Assembly: GCF_001422925.1 (NCBI RefSeq)
Contig: NZ_LMNI01000001.1
Coordinates: 552,087-616,086 of the forward strand
Length of the DNA: 64,000 nt
Direction: 5' to 3'
Source: Microbacterium sp. Leaf288
GTDB taxonomy: Bacteria; Actinomycetota; Actinomycetes; Actinomycetales; Microbacteriaceae
Shown: positions 57,180-64,000 of the stretch, piece after piece
How positions within the stretch are numbered: the first letter of the stretch is position 1
Layout: the number at the start of each line of letters is the position of its first letter
Program-made: the position numbers and the translations under genes
The notes under the pieces: generated by a model
Database searches by the model: none
Told to the model about the DNA's origin: nothing
The model's input: only the letters and a program-made list of their open reading frames with translations

Positions 57180-58259
57180 TCAGTCCTCGCCGAGCCCTGC
57201 TGCCGAGACGGTGTCAGCGCCCTCGGCCTCGAGCTGCTTGTTGAGCAGGCGCAGATCGAAGAGACCTTCGATCGACCCCTTCTTCTGGGTTCCCGCCTCG
57301 ATGCCGTTCTCGACGAGCGTCTGGAACGTGTCGGCGTGCGGGTCCACCGAGAACGACACGTGCTCGAGCGCACGGGCGATGACGTCGTCCGCCAGCGGCT
57401 TGCCGGTGTCCTTCTCGATCTTGTCGTTGATGACGGCGGGCGCCTCGGCGGGGTTGTCGGCGATCCACTGCACGGCGGCCTCGTGGCCCTTCAGCAGGTC
57501 TGCGACGACGTCCGGGTGCTCGTCGAGGAACTCCTTGCGCACCAGCAGCACGGTCGTGGGGAACTCGCCGTCCTCCCAGAGGTCGGCCTCGTCCTGCAGC
57601 ACGTGTGCGCCGGCGTCGATGATGAGGCGCGAGACCCACGGCTCGGGCAGCCACGCACCGTCGAGCTGGCCCTGCTGGAAGAGCGTCAGCGTCTGCGCGT
57701 TCTCGGTCGGCGTGATGTGCACGTCGCCGCCGCCCGCGGTGTCGGTCTCGAAGCCCTCGTCCTTCAGCCAGACGCGCGCAGCGACATCCTGCGTGTTGCC
57801 GAGCTGCGGCGTCGCGATCGTGGTGCCCTCGAGGTCGGCCGGGTCCTCGATGCCGTCGCGCACGACCAGCGCCGCGCCGCCGGTGGCGGCACCGGCGACG
57901 ATGCGCGCGGACTCGCCGCCGGACTGGATGAAGGTGTTGATCGACGGGTTCGGGCCGATGTACGTCGCATCGATCGCGCCCGCAGAGAGCGCCTCGATCG
58001 CGGCCGGACCGGCGTTGAAGACCTGCGTCGTCACGTCGACGTCGCCGAGGGCGTCATCGAACAGGCCCTCTTCGAGGCCGACGAGCGCCGGCGCGTGCGT
58101 CACGTTCGCGAAGTAGCCCAAGCGCAGCTCGGTGACCGATGCGGCGTCGCCGCCGGCGGCGCTGTCGCTCGGGCTCGCCGCTGCGGAGGCGCAGCCGGCC
58201 ATCATGGCCGCCACGAGTCCCAGGGTTGTGAGTGCTGTCGCAGTGCGGATTTTGTTCAC
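57180..58259 (-). CDS. ssuA: ABC transporter binding lipoprotein, sulfonate (SsuA) type
   Basis: A 359-residue lipoprotein with lipobox MMAGC (Cys23) and an NMT1/SsuA-type binding fold (LRLGYFANVTHAPALVGLEE, GAIDATYIGPNPSINTFIQS, GAWLPEPWVSRLI). It captures an organosulfur compound or a related anion. AGGAGGCGACACC precedes the ATG. No sulfonate monooxygenase (SsuD) or reductase gene is linked, so the released sulfur compound must be handled by genes elsewhere. Confidence 0.88.
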   Translation of the reverse strand: MNKIRTATALTTLGLVAAMMAGCASAAASPSDSAAGGDAASVTELRLGYFANVTHAPALVGLEEGLFDDALGDVDVTTQVFNAGPAAIEALSAGAIDATYIGPNPSINTFIQSGGESARIVAGAATGGAALVVRDGIEDPADLEGTTIATPQLGNTQDVAARVWLKDEGFETDTAGGGDVHITPTENAQTLTLFQQGQLDGAWLPEPWVSRLIIDAGAHVLQDEADLWEDGEFPTTVLLVRKEFLDEHPDVVADLLKGHEAAVQWIADNPAEAPAVINDKIEKDTGKPLADDVIARALEHVSFSVDPHADTFQTLVENGIEAGTQKKGSIEGLFDLRLLNKQLEAEGADTVSAAGLGED

Positions 58260-58312
58260 GGTGTCGCCTCCTTAGATTCGGTGTTGCTCAGTGGTGGGTT
58301 GTGCGCGACGGA

Positions 58313-59659
58313 TCAGTCGCGCACGATGCCGGCGGCGAGCGTTGCGCCGTCGGACGGATGGATCACGAGGAACGAGCCCCCGTGGCGGCTGGTGGCATAC
58401 GGCTCGAGCGGCAGGTCGGCCGCCAGCCGCAGCCGCACGCGGCCGATGTCGTTGGTCTCGAGCGTCTGGGCCGGCTCGTGTGTGAGCGCGTCGAGGTCGT
58501 AGCGCGACTCGATCTGCGCGACGATGGCCTGCACGGTCGCGGTGCCGTACTTGACGAGGACACGGATGCCGGGGGTCAGCGCCCGCGCGTCGAGCTGGAA
58601 CAGTTCGGCATCGAACTCGCGGCGACCCGCCGGAAGCGTGCCGGCGGCGACGACGAGCGCGCCGCGCGCGGTGTCGATGTCGCGGTCGAACTCGAGGGAG
58701 ACGGACTGCGGGGCCGTGGCCTCCTCGACCTCGGTGCCCGCGGCACGGATGCCGGTGACCGTGGTCGCCGAGCCGCCGGGGAAGATCTCGACGCGGTCGC
58801 CCACGCGCACGATGCCGCTCGAGATACGGCCTGCCACGGCGCGGTAGTCGCGCAGGCGCTCCGCCTCGGCGGGGTCGATGCCGGGAGCGAGGCCGCCCTG
58901 CGGGCGCAGCACGAGCTGCACCGGGAGGCGGAACGGCTCGAGCTCACGCTCGGCGTCATCGGCGGCGGGAAGCGTCTCGAGCAGCTCGAGCAGCGCCGGG
59001 CCTTCGTACCAGGGCGTGCGCTCGGAGCGGTCGACGATGTTGTCGCCCTCGAGGGCCGATACCGGGATGACGTGCAGGTCCTCGATGCCGAGCTCGGTCG
59101 CCACGGCCTCGGTCTGGGCGGCGACCTCCGCGAACGTCTCCTGCGAGAAGCCGACGAGATCGATCTTGTTGACCGCGACGATGACGTGGGGAACGCGCAG
59201 CAGGGCGACCACGGCGAGGTGGCGCTTCGTCTGCTCGAGCACGCCCTTGCGTCCGTCGACGAGCACGATCACGGCGTCGGCGGTCGTCGCACCGGTGACC
59301 ATGTTGCGGGTGTACTGTACGTGCCCGGGGCAGTCGGCGAGGATGAACGACCGCGCGCCCGTCGAGAAGTAGCGGTAGGCGACGTCGATCGTGATGCCCT
59401 GCTCGCGCTCGGCGCGCAGGCCGTCGGTGAGGAGGGCGAAGTCGAACGCGCCGTGCGCGAAGCCGCGGTCGGCCGACGTGCGGGCGACCTGCTCGAGCTG
59501 GTCGGCGAGGATCGCCTTCGAGTCGTGCAGCAGACGGCCGACGAGCGTCGACTTGCCGTCGTCGACCGAGCCCGCCGTGGCGAACCGGAACAGCGTGCCA
59601 TCGGCCCCGGTCGTTGAGCGAGCGAACCGAGACGAAACGCCCTGAGTATCGAGAGACAT
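58313..59659 (-). CDS. cysN: Sulfate adenylyltransferase subunit 1 (GTPase)
   Basis: A 448-residue EF-Tu-like GTPase. G1 is GSVDDGKS (30-37), G3 is DCPGH, G4 is NKID; the beta-barrel domains follow. GTP hydrolysis drives formation of APS from sulfate and ATP by CysD. It has the normal length for a CysN not fused to CysC, which fits direct reduction of APS. The ATG abuts the cysD stop (TAA then ATG). Confidence 0.95.
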   Translation of the reverse strand: MSLDTQGVSSRFARSTTGADGTLFRFATAGSVDDGKSTLVGRLLHDSKAILADQLEQVARTSADRGFAHGAFDFALLTDGLRAEREQGITIDVAYRYFSTGARSFILADCPGHVQYTRNMVTGATTADAVIVLVDGRKGVLEQTKRHLAVVALLRVPHVIVAVNKIDLVGFSQETFAEVAAQTEAVATELGIEDLHVIPVSALEGDNIVDRSERTPWYEGPALLELLETLPAADDAERELEPFRLPVQLVLRPQGGLAPGIDPAEAERLRDYRAVAGRISSGIVRVGDRVEIFPGGSATTVTGIRAAGTEVEEATAPQSVSLEFDRDIDTARGALVVAAGTLPAGRREFDAELFQLDARALTPGIRVLVKYGTATVQAIVAQIESRYDLDALTHEPAQTLETNDIGRVRLRLAADLPLEPYATSRHGGSFLVIHPSDGATLAAGIVRD

Positions 59660-60577
59660 TTAGAAGTACCCGTCCTTCTTGCGGTCCTCCATGGCCGCCT
59701 CGCTGAGGCGGTCGTCGGCGCGGGTCGCGCCGCGCTCGGTGATGGTGGAGATGCCCACCTCGGCGACGATCGCAGCCAGGTCCGCAGCATCCGATTCCAC
59801 CGCTCCGGTGCAGCTCATGTCGCCGACCGTGCGGTAGCGGACCGTGCGGCGCTCGACCGTCTCGTTCTCACGCGGCGGCGAGAACGGGCCGACGGGGCGC
59901 CACATGCCGTCGCGGGCGTACACGTCGCGCTCGTGCGCGAAGTACAGCGGCGGCAGCGCGATGCCCTCGCGCTCGATGTAGCGCCAGACGTCGAGCTCGG
60001 TCCAGTTCGAGATCGGGAAGGCGCGCACGTGCTGACCGGGGGTGTGGCGGCCGTTGTACAGGCTCCAGAGCTCGGGGCGCTGGTTGCGGGGGTCCCACTG
60101 GCCGAACTCGTCGCGCAGCGAGATGATGCGCTCCTTGGCGCGGGCCTTGTCCTCGTCGCGACGGGCGCCGCCGAAGACGGCGTCGTGGCGGCCGGCGGCG
60201 ATCGCGTCGAGCAGCGGCAGCGTCTGCAGCGGGTTGCGGGTGCCGTCGGCGCGCTCCTGGAGGCGGCCGTCGTCGATGTAGTCCTGCACGCTCGCGACCT
60301 CGAGACGGATGCCGAGACGCTCGACGGTCTCGTCGCGGAAGGCGATGACCTCGGGGAAGTTGTGGCCGGTGTCGACGTGCAGCACGGGGAAGGGCACCTT
60401 GCCGGGCGCGAACGCCTTGGTGGCGAGGTGCAGCACGACGACCGAGTCCTTGCCGCCGGAGAACAGCAGCACAGGCCGCTCGAACTCGGCGACGACCTCG
60501 CGGATGACGTGGATGGCCTCGGCCTCGAGCAGGTCGAGGGTCGAGAGCGCGGTGGGGGCGGCGATCGTTCCGGTCAT
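59660..60577 (-). CDS. cysD: Sulfate adenylyltransferase subunit 2
   Basis: A 305-residue ATP-sulfurylase catalytic subunit of the PP-loop fold. The loop LLFSGGKDSVV near residue 37 binds ATP, and FGGARRDEDKARAKERI and SNWTELDVWRYIE are family blocks. It makes APS with CysN. ATG 60577 overlaps the cysH stop; the frame is open to 60661 but that part lies inside cysH. Confidence 0.95.
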   Translation of the reverse strand: MTGTIAAPTALSTLDLLEAEAIHVIREVVAEFERPVLLFSGGKDSVVVLHLATKAFAPGKVPFPVLHVDTGHNFPEVIAFRDETVERLGIRLEVASVQDYIDDGRLQERADGTRNPLQTLPLLDAIAAGRHDAVFGGARRDEDKARAKERIISLRDEFGQWDPRNQRPELWSLYNGRHTPGQHVRAFPISNWTELDVWRYIEREGIALPPLYFAHERDVYARDGMWRPVGPFSPPRENETVERRTVRYRTVGDMSCTGAVESDAADLAAIVAEVGISTITERGATRADDRLSEAAMEDRKKDGYF

Positions 60578-61317
60578 TCGTGGAGCCCGCATTCGGTCTT
60601 CGAGGAGCCGGCCCAGCGGCCGGATCGGGGGTCTTCGCCGGGCGCGACCGGCTTCGTGCACGGCTCACAGCCGATCGAGGGGTAGCCGAACCCGACGAGG
60701 AGGTTCACCGGAGCCTTGTGAGCGGCCGCGTACTCGAGCACGTCGTCGAAGCTCCACGCCGCGACGGGGTTCACCTTGACGAGCCCGTTGCGCTCGTCCC
60801 ACGTCACCAGCGGCGTGTTCGTGCGGGTCGGCGCCTCGTCGCGGCGCACCCCCGTGAACCACAGCTCGTACCCGCCGAGGGCGTCCTGCAGCGGCGCGAC
60901 CTTGCGGCGCGCGCAGCACAGGCCGGGGTCGCGCTCGAAGAGCTTCGCGCCGAACTCGGCGTCCTGCTCGGCGACCGTCTGATCGGGGGTGATGTCGACG
61001 ATCCGCACGTCGAGCGCGCGCTGCACCTCGTCGCGCGTCGCGTACGTCTCGGTGAAGTGGTAGCCGGTGTCGAGGAACAGCACGTCGACACCGGGCAGCT
61101 GCTCCGCCACGAGGTGGGGGAGGGCGGCGTCGGCCATCGAGCACGCGACGGCGGCAGCATCCGTCCCGAAATTGCGCGCGACCCACGCGACCACTTCTGC
61201 AGCGGATGCCTCATGGTCGGTCAGGCTGCCGAGCTCGATGTTGCCCTGCTCGGCGAGAGCCTGCAGCTCTTCGCGGGTGCGCTTCGTGGCGACGCGGGGG
61301 GCGAGGGACACGGTCAC
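60574..61317 (-). CDS. cysH: APS reductase (4Fe-4S type)
   Basis: A 247-residue CysH family enzyme. The cluster-binding cysteines Cys134-Cys135, Cys217 and Cys220 are present, as is the catalytic Cys243 in ECGLHE, so it reduces APS rather than PAPS to sulfite with a thioredoxin-like donor. This agrees with the absence of an APS kinase in the cluster. GTG 61317 overlaps the stop of the sulfite reductase gene. Confidence 0.94.
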   Translation of the reverse strand: MTVSLAPRVATKRTREELQALAEQGNIELGSLTDHEASAAEVVAWVARNFGTDAAAVACSMADAALPHLVAEQLPGVDVLFLDTGYHFTETYATRDEVQRALDVRIVDITPDQTVAEQDAEFGAKLFERDPGLCCARRKVAPLQDALGGYELWFTGVRRDEAPTRTNTPLVTWDERNGLVKVNPVAAWSFDDVLEYAAAHKAPVNLLVGFGYPSIGCEPCTKPVAPGEDPRSGRWAGSSKTECGLHE

Positions 61318-63047
61318 TGGAGGGCCTCCTCGTCGGCGCGGTGCGCCCACTGGGCGAACGTCTCGTCGGCGGCGGCATCGCGCTCGGCGAGGAAGCGCTT
61401 GACCACCCGCTCGGTGTAGTCGGCGATGCCGTCGGCGGCGACCTTCAGGCCGCGCACGGTGCGGCCGAGGCCGGCGTCGTCGCGGTCGGCGTTCACGAGC
61501 CCGCCGCCCAGGTGCACCTGGTAGCCCGGGACCTGCTCGCCGTCGATCGTGACGAGCTGGCCCTTGAGCCCGATGTCGGCGGTCTGGATGCGCGCGCACG
61601 AGTTGGGGCAGCCGTTGACGTGCAGGGAGATCGGATGCGGCAGCTCGAACTGCTCGAGACGCTTCTCAAGGTCGAGCACGGCCGCCGTCGCGTACGCCTT
61701 GGTCTCGACGATCGCCAGCTTGCAGAACTCGATGCCGGTGCACGCGATCGTGCCGCGGCGGATGAGGCTCGGCCGTGCCGAAAGTCCGAGCTCGTCGAGG
61801 CCGGCGATGAACGGCTCGACGTTCTCCTCGGGGATGTCGAGGAAGACGAGCTTCTGGTGCGGCGTCGTGCGCAGGCGCGTCGAGCCATGGGTCTCGAGGA
61901 GGTCCGCGAGCTTCGCCAGGGTCGGGCCCGAGACGCGGCCCACGATCGGCGTCGCGCCGATGTAGGAGAGGCCGTCCTTCTGCTTGTGCACGCCGACGTG
62001 GTCGCCCTGCGTCAGCGGCTGCGGTGCGGCGGGGCCGTCGGGCAGCTCGTAGCCGAGGTACTCGTCCTGCAGGACCTGGCGGAACTTCTCGGCGCCCCAC
62101 TCCGCGAGCAGGAACTTCAGGCGCGCCTTGTTGCGCAGGCGCCGGTAGCCGTAGTCGCGGAAGATCTGCGCGACGCCGTGCCAGGCCTGCGCCACCCGCT
62201 CCGGCGCCACGAAGACGCCCAGGCGCTCTGCGAGGCGCGGGGTGGTCGAGAGGCCGCCGCCGACCCACAGGTCGTAGCCGATGCCGAGCTCGGGATGCTC
62301 GACGGCGACGAACGCGACGTCGTTGATCTCGTGGACGACGTCCTGGCTCGGGTGGCCGGTGATCGCCGACTTGAACTTGCGCGGCAGGTTCGCGAGCGAC
62401 TCGTCGCCGATGAAGCGCGACGTGATCTCGTCGATCTGCGGCGTCGGGTCGATGAGCTCGTCGGCCGAGATGCCGGCGACGGGCGAGCCGAGGATGACGC
62501 GGGGCACGTCGCCGCATGCCTCGGTGGTGCCCAGGCCCACGGCCTCGAGGCGGCGCCAGATCTCGGGCACGTCCTCGACGCGGATCCAGTGCAGCTGGAT
62601 GTTCTGGCGGTCGGTGAGGTCGGCGGTGCCGCGGGCGAAGTCGGTCGAGATGCCGGCGATGACGCGCAGCTGCTCGGTGGTGAGCTGGCCGCCGTCGATG
62701 CGAACGCGCATCATGAAGTACTCGTCCTCGAGCTCTTCGGGGGTCAGGGTCGCGGTGCGGCCGCCGTCGATGCCGGGCTTGCGCTGCGTGTAGAGCCCCC
62801 ACACGCGGAAGCGGCCGTGCAGGTCGGTCGGGTCGATCGACGCGAACCCGCCCTTCGAGTAGATGTTCTCGATGCGGTCGCGCACGCTCAGGCCGTTGTC
62901 GACCTGCTTCCACTCCTCGTTGCCGTTGAGCGGGGTGGTGCCGTCGACCTTCCACTGGCCGTTCGGCTTCGACGACGGGCGCGGCGGGCGCACGGCCGCG
63001 CGCGGGCGCTCTGCGGCTGCGCGCGCTTCGGTGTCGTTGATGGTCAC
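61314..63047 (-). CDS. sir: Ferredoxin-dependent assimilatory sulfite reductase
   Basis: A 577-residue siroheme/4Fe-4S reductase with two ferrodoxin-like half repeats. The cluster ligands are Cys436, Cys442, Cys480 and Cys484 (CTGIEFC and CPNSC). It reduces sulfite to sulfide with six electrons from ferredoxin; the nitrite-reductase alternative is less likely given cysHDN downstream. The open frame starts at 63104, but GTG 63047 has GGAGG six bases upstream and is preferred. It heads a run of ten overlapping or abutting genes to 51869. Confidence 0.92.
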   Translation of the reverse strand: MTINDTEARAAAERPRAAVRPPRPSSKPNGQWKVDGTTPLNGNEEWKQVDNGLSVRDRIENIYSKGGFASIDPTDLHGRFRVWGLYTQRKPGIDGGRTATLTPEELEDEYFMMRVRIDGGQLTTEQLRVIAGISTDFARGTADLTDRQNIQLHWIRVEDVPEIWRRLEAVGLGTTEACGDVPRVILGSPVAGISADELIDPTPQIDEITSRFIGDESLANLPRKFKSAITGHPSQDVVHEINDVAFVAVEHPELGIGYDLWVGGGLSTTPRLAERLGVFVAPERVAQAWHGVAQIFRDYGYRRLRNKARLKFLLAEWGAEKFRQVLQDEYLGYELPDGPAAPQPLTQGDHVGVHKQKDGLSYIGATPIVGRVSGPTLAKLADLLETHGSTRLRTTPHQKLVFLDIPEENVEPFIAGLDELGLSARPSLIRRGTIACTGIEFCKLAIVETKAYATAAVLDLEKRLEQFELPHPISLHVNGCPNSCARIQTADIGLKGQLVTIDGEQVPGYQVHLGGGLVNADRDDAGLGRTVRGLKVAADGIADYTERVVKRFLAERDAAADETFAQWAHRADEEALQ

Positions 63048-63145
63048 GGTGGCCTCCGGGGTGAATCCCGGGGCGTCCCCCGGGCGGGACCCTATCGAGT
63101 CCATTGCCTGAGGCTAGAAGCGGGCGCCCGTGAGACCTATCCGAG

Positions 63146-63157
63146 CGTCAAGTGACG
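63146..63157. promoter_or_regulatory. Palindrome in front of the sulfur operon
   Basis: CGTCAAGTGACG is a 5-bp inverted repeat with a 2-base centre about 100 bp before the sulfite reductase start. GACGTTAACC and GACGTAACGG just beside it form an imperfect direct repeat. On the minus strand TTAACG with TAGGTC 16 bases later is a possible promoter. A sulfur-responsive operator is possible but not proven. Confidence 0.35.
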
Positions 63158-63218
63158 TTAACCGACGTAACGGTGCGTCACACAGTTGCGGCTACGGGCC
63201 TTTGTGGACTCGGTCCGA

Positions 63219-63905
63219 CTACGTTGCGGCTTCGTTGTAGCGATCGACGACGATGTCGACGAGGGATGCTGGCGGCTCGTCGTCGCCGAGAAGCGGCGGC
63301 GCGACCGGGGCGCCGGCCGCGAGCCGCACGGCGAGGTCGTGGAAGTAGCCCGGGGCGAGGAGATAGTCGGCCACGACGACCTGTTCGGCGCGCGTCCCGG
63401 CGTCTGCGACGGCGACGTCGACGCGCGGGTCGGCGGCAGCGAGGAAGCCGACCGTGACATCGCGATCGAGCCGGGCGCTCAGCATCCGTCCGATCTCGCG
63501 GCAGTCCTCGTTCGCACGGTCGTCGGTCGAGCCGGCCACAGCGAGCACGAGGGCGTCGTCGGGGCCGAGGGGGTCGAGGCGCGCGAGGAGTGCGTCGACG
63601 AGGCGCGGGTCAGGGCCGAGCGCCGGAGCGATGACGACACCGTCGCGCCCCGCGGACTGCTCGATGAGGTCGACCCGCACGTGGTACCCCGCCGAGAGCA
63701 GCAACGGCACGATCACGACCGGCGTGCCCTCCGGGATCGCGTCGAGGGATGCCGCGACATCCGGCTGCTGCACGTCCACGTGCCCGAGCCGCACCGTGAT
63801 GTCGGGCAGCCGCCGTGCGACCGCGTCGACCAGTGCGGCGACCGCGGCCTGCCCCGCCGGCGACGACGTGCCGTGCGAGATGGCGAGGAGCGCGGGCCGT
63901 GTCAT
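63219..63905 (-). CDS. Sirohydrochlorin chelatase (CbiX/SirB family)
   Basis: A 228-residue two-lobed chelatase-fold protein. The N-terminal ALLAISHGTSSPAG carries the metal-site His, and the second half repeats the fold (LVLAVAGSTDDRANEDCREI). It inserts iron into sirohydrochlorin for siroheme, matching the siroheme-dependent reductase next door on the same strand 171 bp downstream. ATG 63905 was preferred to 63914 because CACAAT lies seven bases before it as a possible leaderless -10 and homologues begin here. Confidence 0.87.
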   Translation of the reverse strand: MTRPALLAISHGTSSPAGQAAVAALVDAVARRLPDITVRLGHVDVQQPDVAASLDAIPEGTPVVIVPLLLSAGYHVRVDLIEQSAGRDGVVIAPALGPDPRLVDALLARLDPLGPDDALVLAVAGSTDDRANEDCREIGRMLSARLDRDVTVGFLAAADPRVDVAVADAGTRAEQVVVADYLLAPGYFHDLAVRLAAGAPVAPPLLGDDEPPASLVDIVVDRYNEAAT

Positions 63906-63914
63906 GTGGCCCAT

Positions 63915-64000
63915 TGTGCCCCGCGCGTGTGACGCGCGTGTGACGGCGTCTCGTCCCCCCCGGGCTGCCCTCGGCCCCCACCCCCCGCCCCCCGCCCCCG
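63915..64000. other. C-rich window end
   Basis: No gene is visible. The last 45 bases are dominated by runs of C (for example CCCCCCACCCCCC), with no recognisable signal. Confidence 0.4.

Noticed and set aside
61314..63047. Assimilatory nitrite reductase
   Set aside because: The two enzymes are hard to tell apart by motif, but the gene is locked by overlap to APS reductase and ATP sulfurylase and no nitrate or nitrite gene is near.
63048..63218. SAM or other sulfur riboswitch before the sulfite reductase gene
   Set aside because: The leader is short and I could not find the conserved core of any SAM-type riboswitch; only a small palindrome is visible.

Overview
The window is a high-GC actinobacterial chromosome segment, most likely from the Microbacteriaceae and probably Microbacterium. 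This is inferred from base composition, heavy GTG start use, the bifunctional-type dCTP deaminase, the DUF222/HNH (13E12-type) gene and the FprA/FdxA pair. It has no rRNA, insertion sequence, prophage or CRISPR array. One tRNA (Gly, anticodon CCC) was found.

Layout. 1-1050 is the 3' end of a sugar-binding lipoprotein gene. 1146-4173 holds two alpha/beta hydrolases, the second divergent from a TetR regulator. 4387-9826 holds HU, a CopD-CtaG fusion, a SulP transporter and a membrane-anchored protein. 9923-11293 is a thioredoxin-reductase-like flavoprotein divergent from a MerR regulator, with a textbook MerR promoter between them. 11303-18647 holds a PIF1-like helicase, a heme-iron pair (DUF2470 and heme oxygenase with an iron box), a lipoprotein that looks like a catalytically dead serine hydrolase, an EamA exporter, a Gfo/Idh/MocA oxidoreductase and a GCS2-like ligase.

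18683-35481 is a polysaccharide-utilisation locus for a uronic-acid polymer. A DeoR-LacI hybrid regulator and a heparinase II/III-like lyase are transcribed leftwards. The rightward genes encode a DUF2264 protein, a sugar ABC importer (binding lipoprotein and two permeases, no ATPase), YesL, a GH88 unsaturated uronyl hydrolase, a FAH-family enzyme, KduD, KduI, a KDG kinase, a KDPG aldolase and a GH35 beta-galactosidase. The inferred route is: oligosaccharide import, cytosolic beta-elimination, GH88 release of the unsaturated uronate, KduI, KduD, KDG kinase, aldolase, then pyruvate and glyceraldehyde-3-phosphate.

35524-44410 is mixed accessory DNA: a PfkB kinase, a flavin-linked oxidase-like protein, a GC-rich tandem repeat, DUF222/HNH, a nucleotidyltransferase, an acyltransferase fused to an unknown domain that begins inside the tRNA 3' end, dCTP deaminase and a membrane protein. 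44443-50201 is a FadR-type GntR regulator with a free-standing cache-domain protein, divergent from a polyamine-type ABC transporter. 50427-51782 holds PadR and a second copy of the membrane-protein family.

51869-63905 is assimilatory sulfur metabolism. One long leftward run of overlapping genes encodes ferredoxin-dependent sulfite reductase, APS reductase, CysD, CysN, a sulfonate-type ABC transporter, CobA, FprA, a 7Fe ferredoxin and a second thioredoxin-reductase-like protein. A sirohydrochlorin chelatase gene lies upstream. CobA and the chelatase supply siroheme, and FprA plus ferredoxin supply electrons.

Two window-wide signals stand out. Fourteen genes carry a -10-like hexamer exactly six bases before the start codon, which suggests leaderless mRNAs. 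The nonamer GCAGCATCC/GGATGCTGC occurs 26 times, against fewer than one expected from composition.
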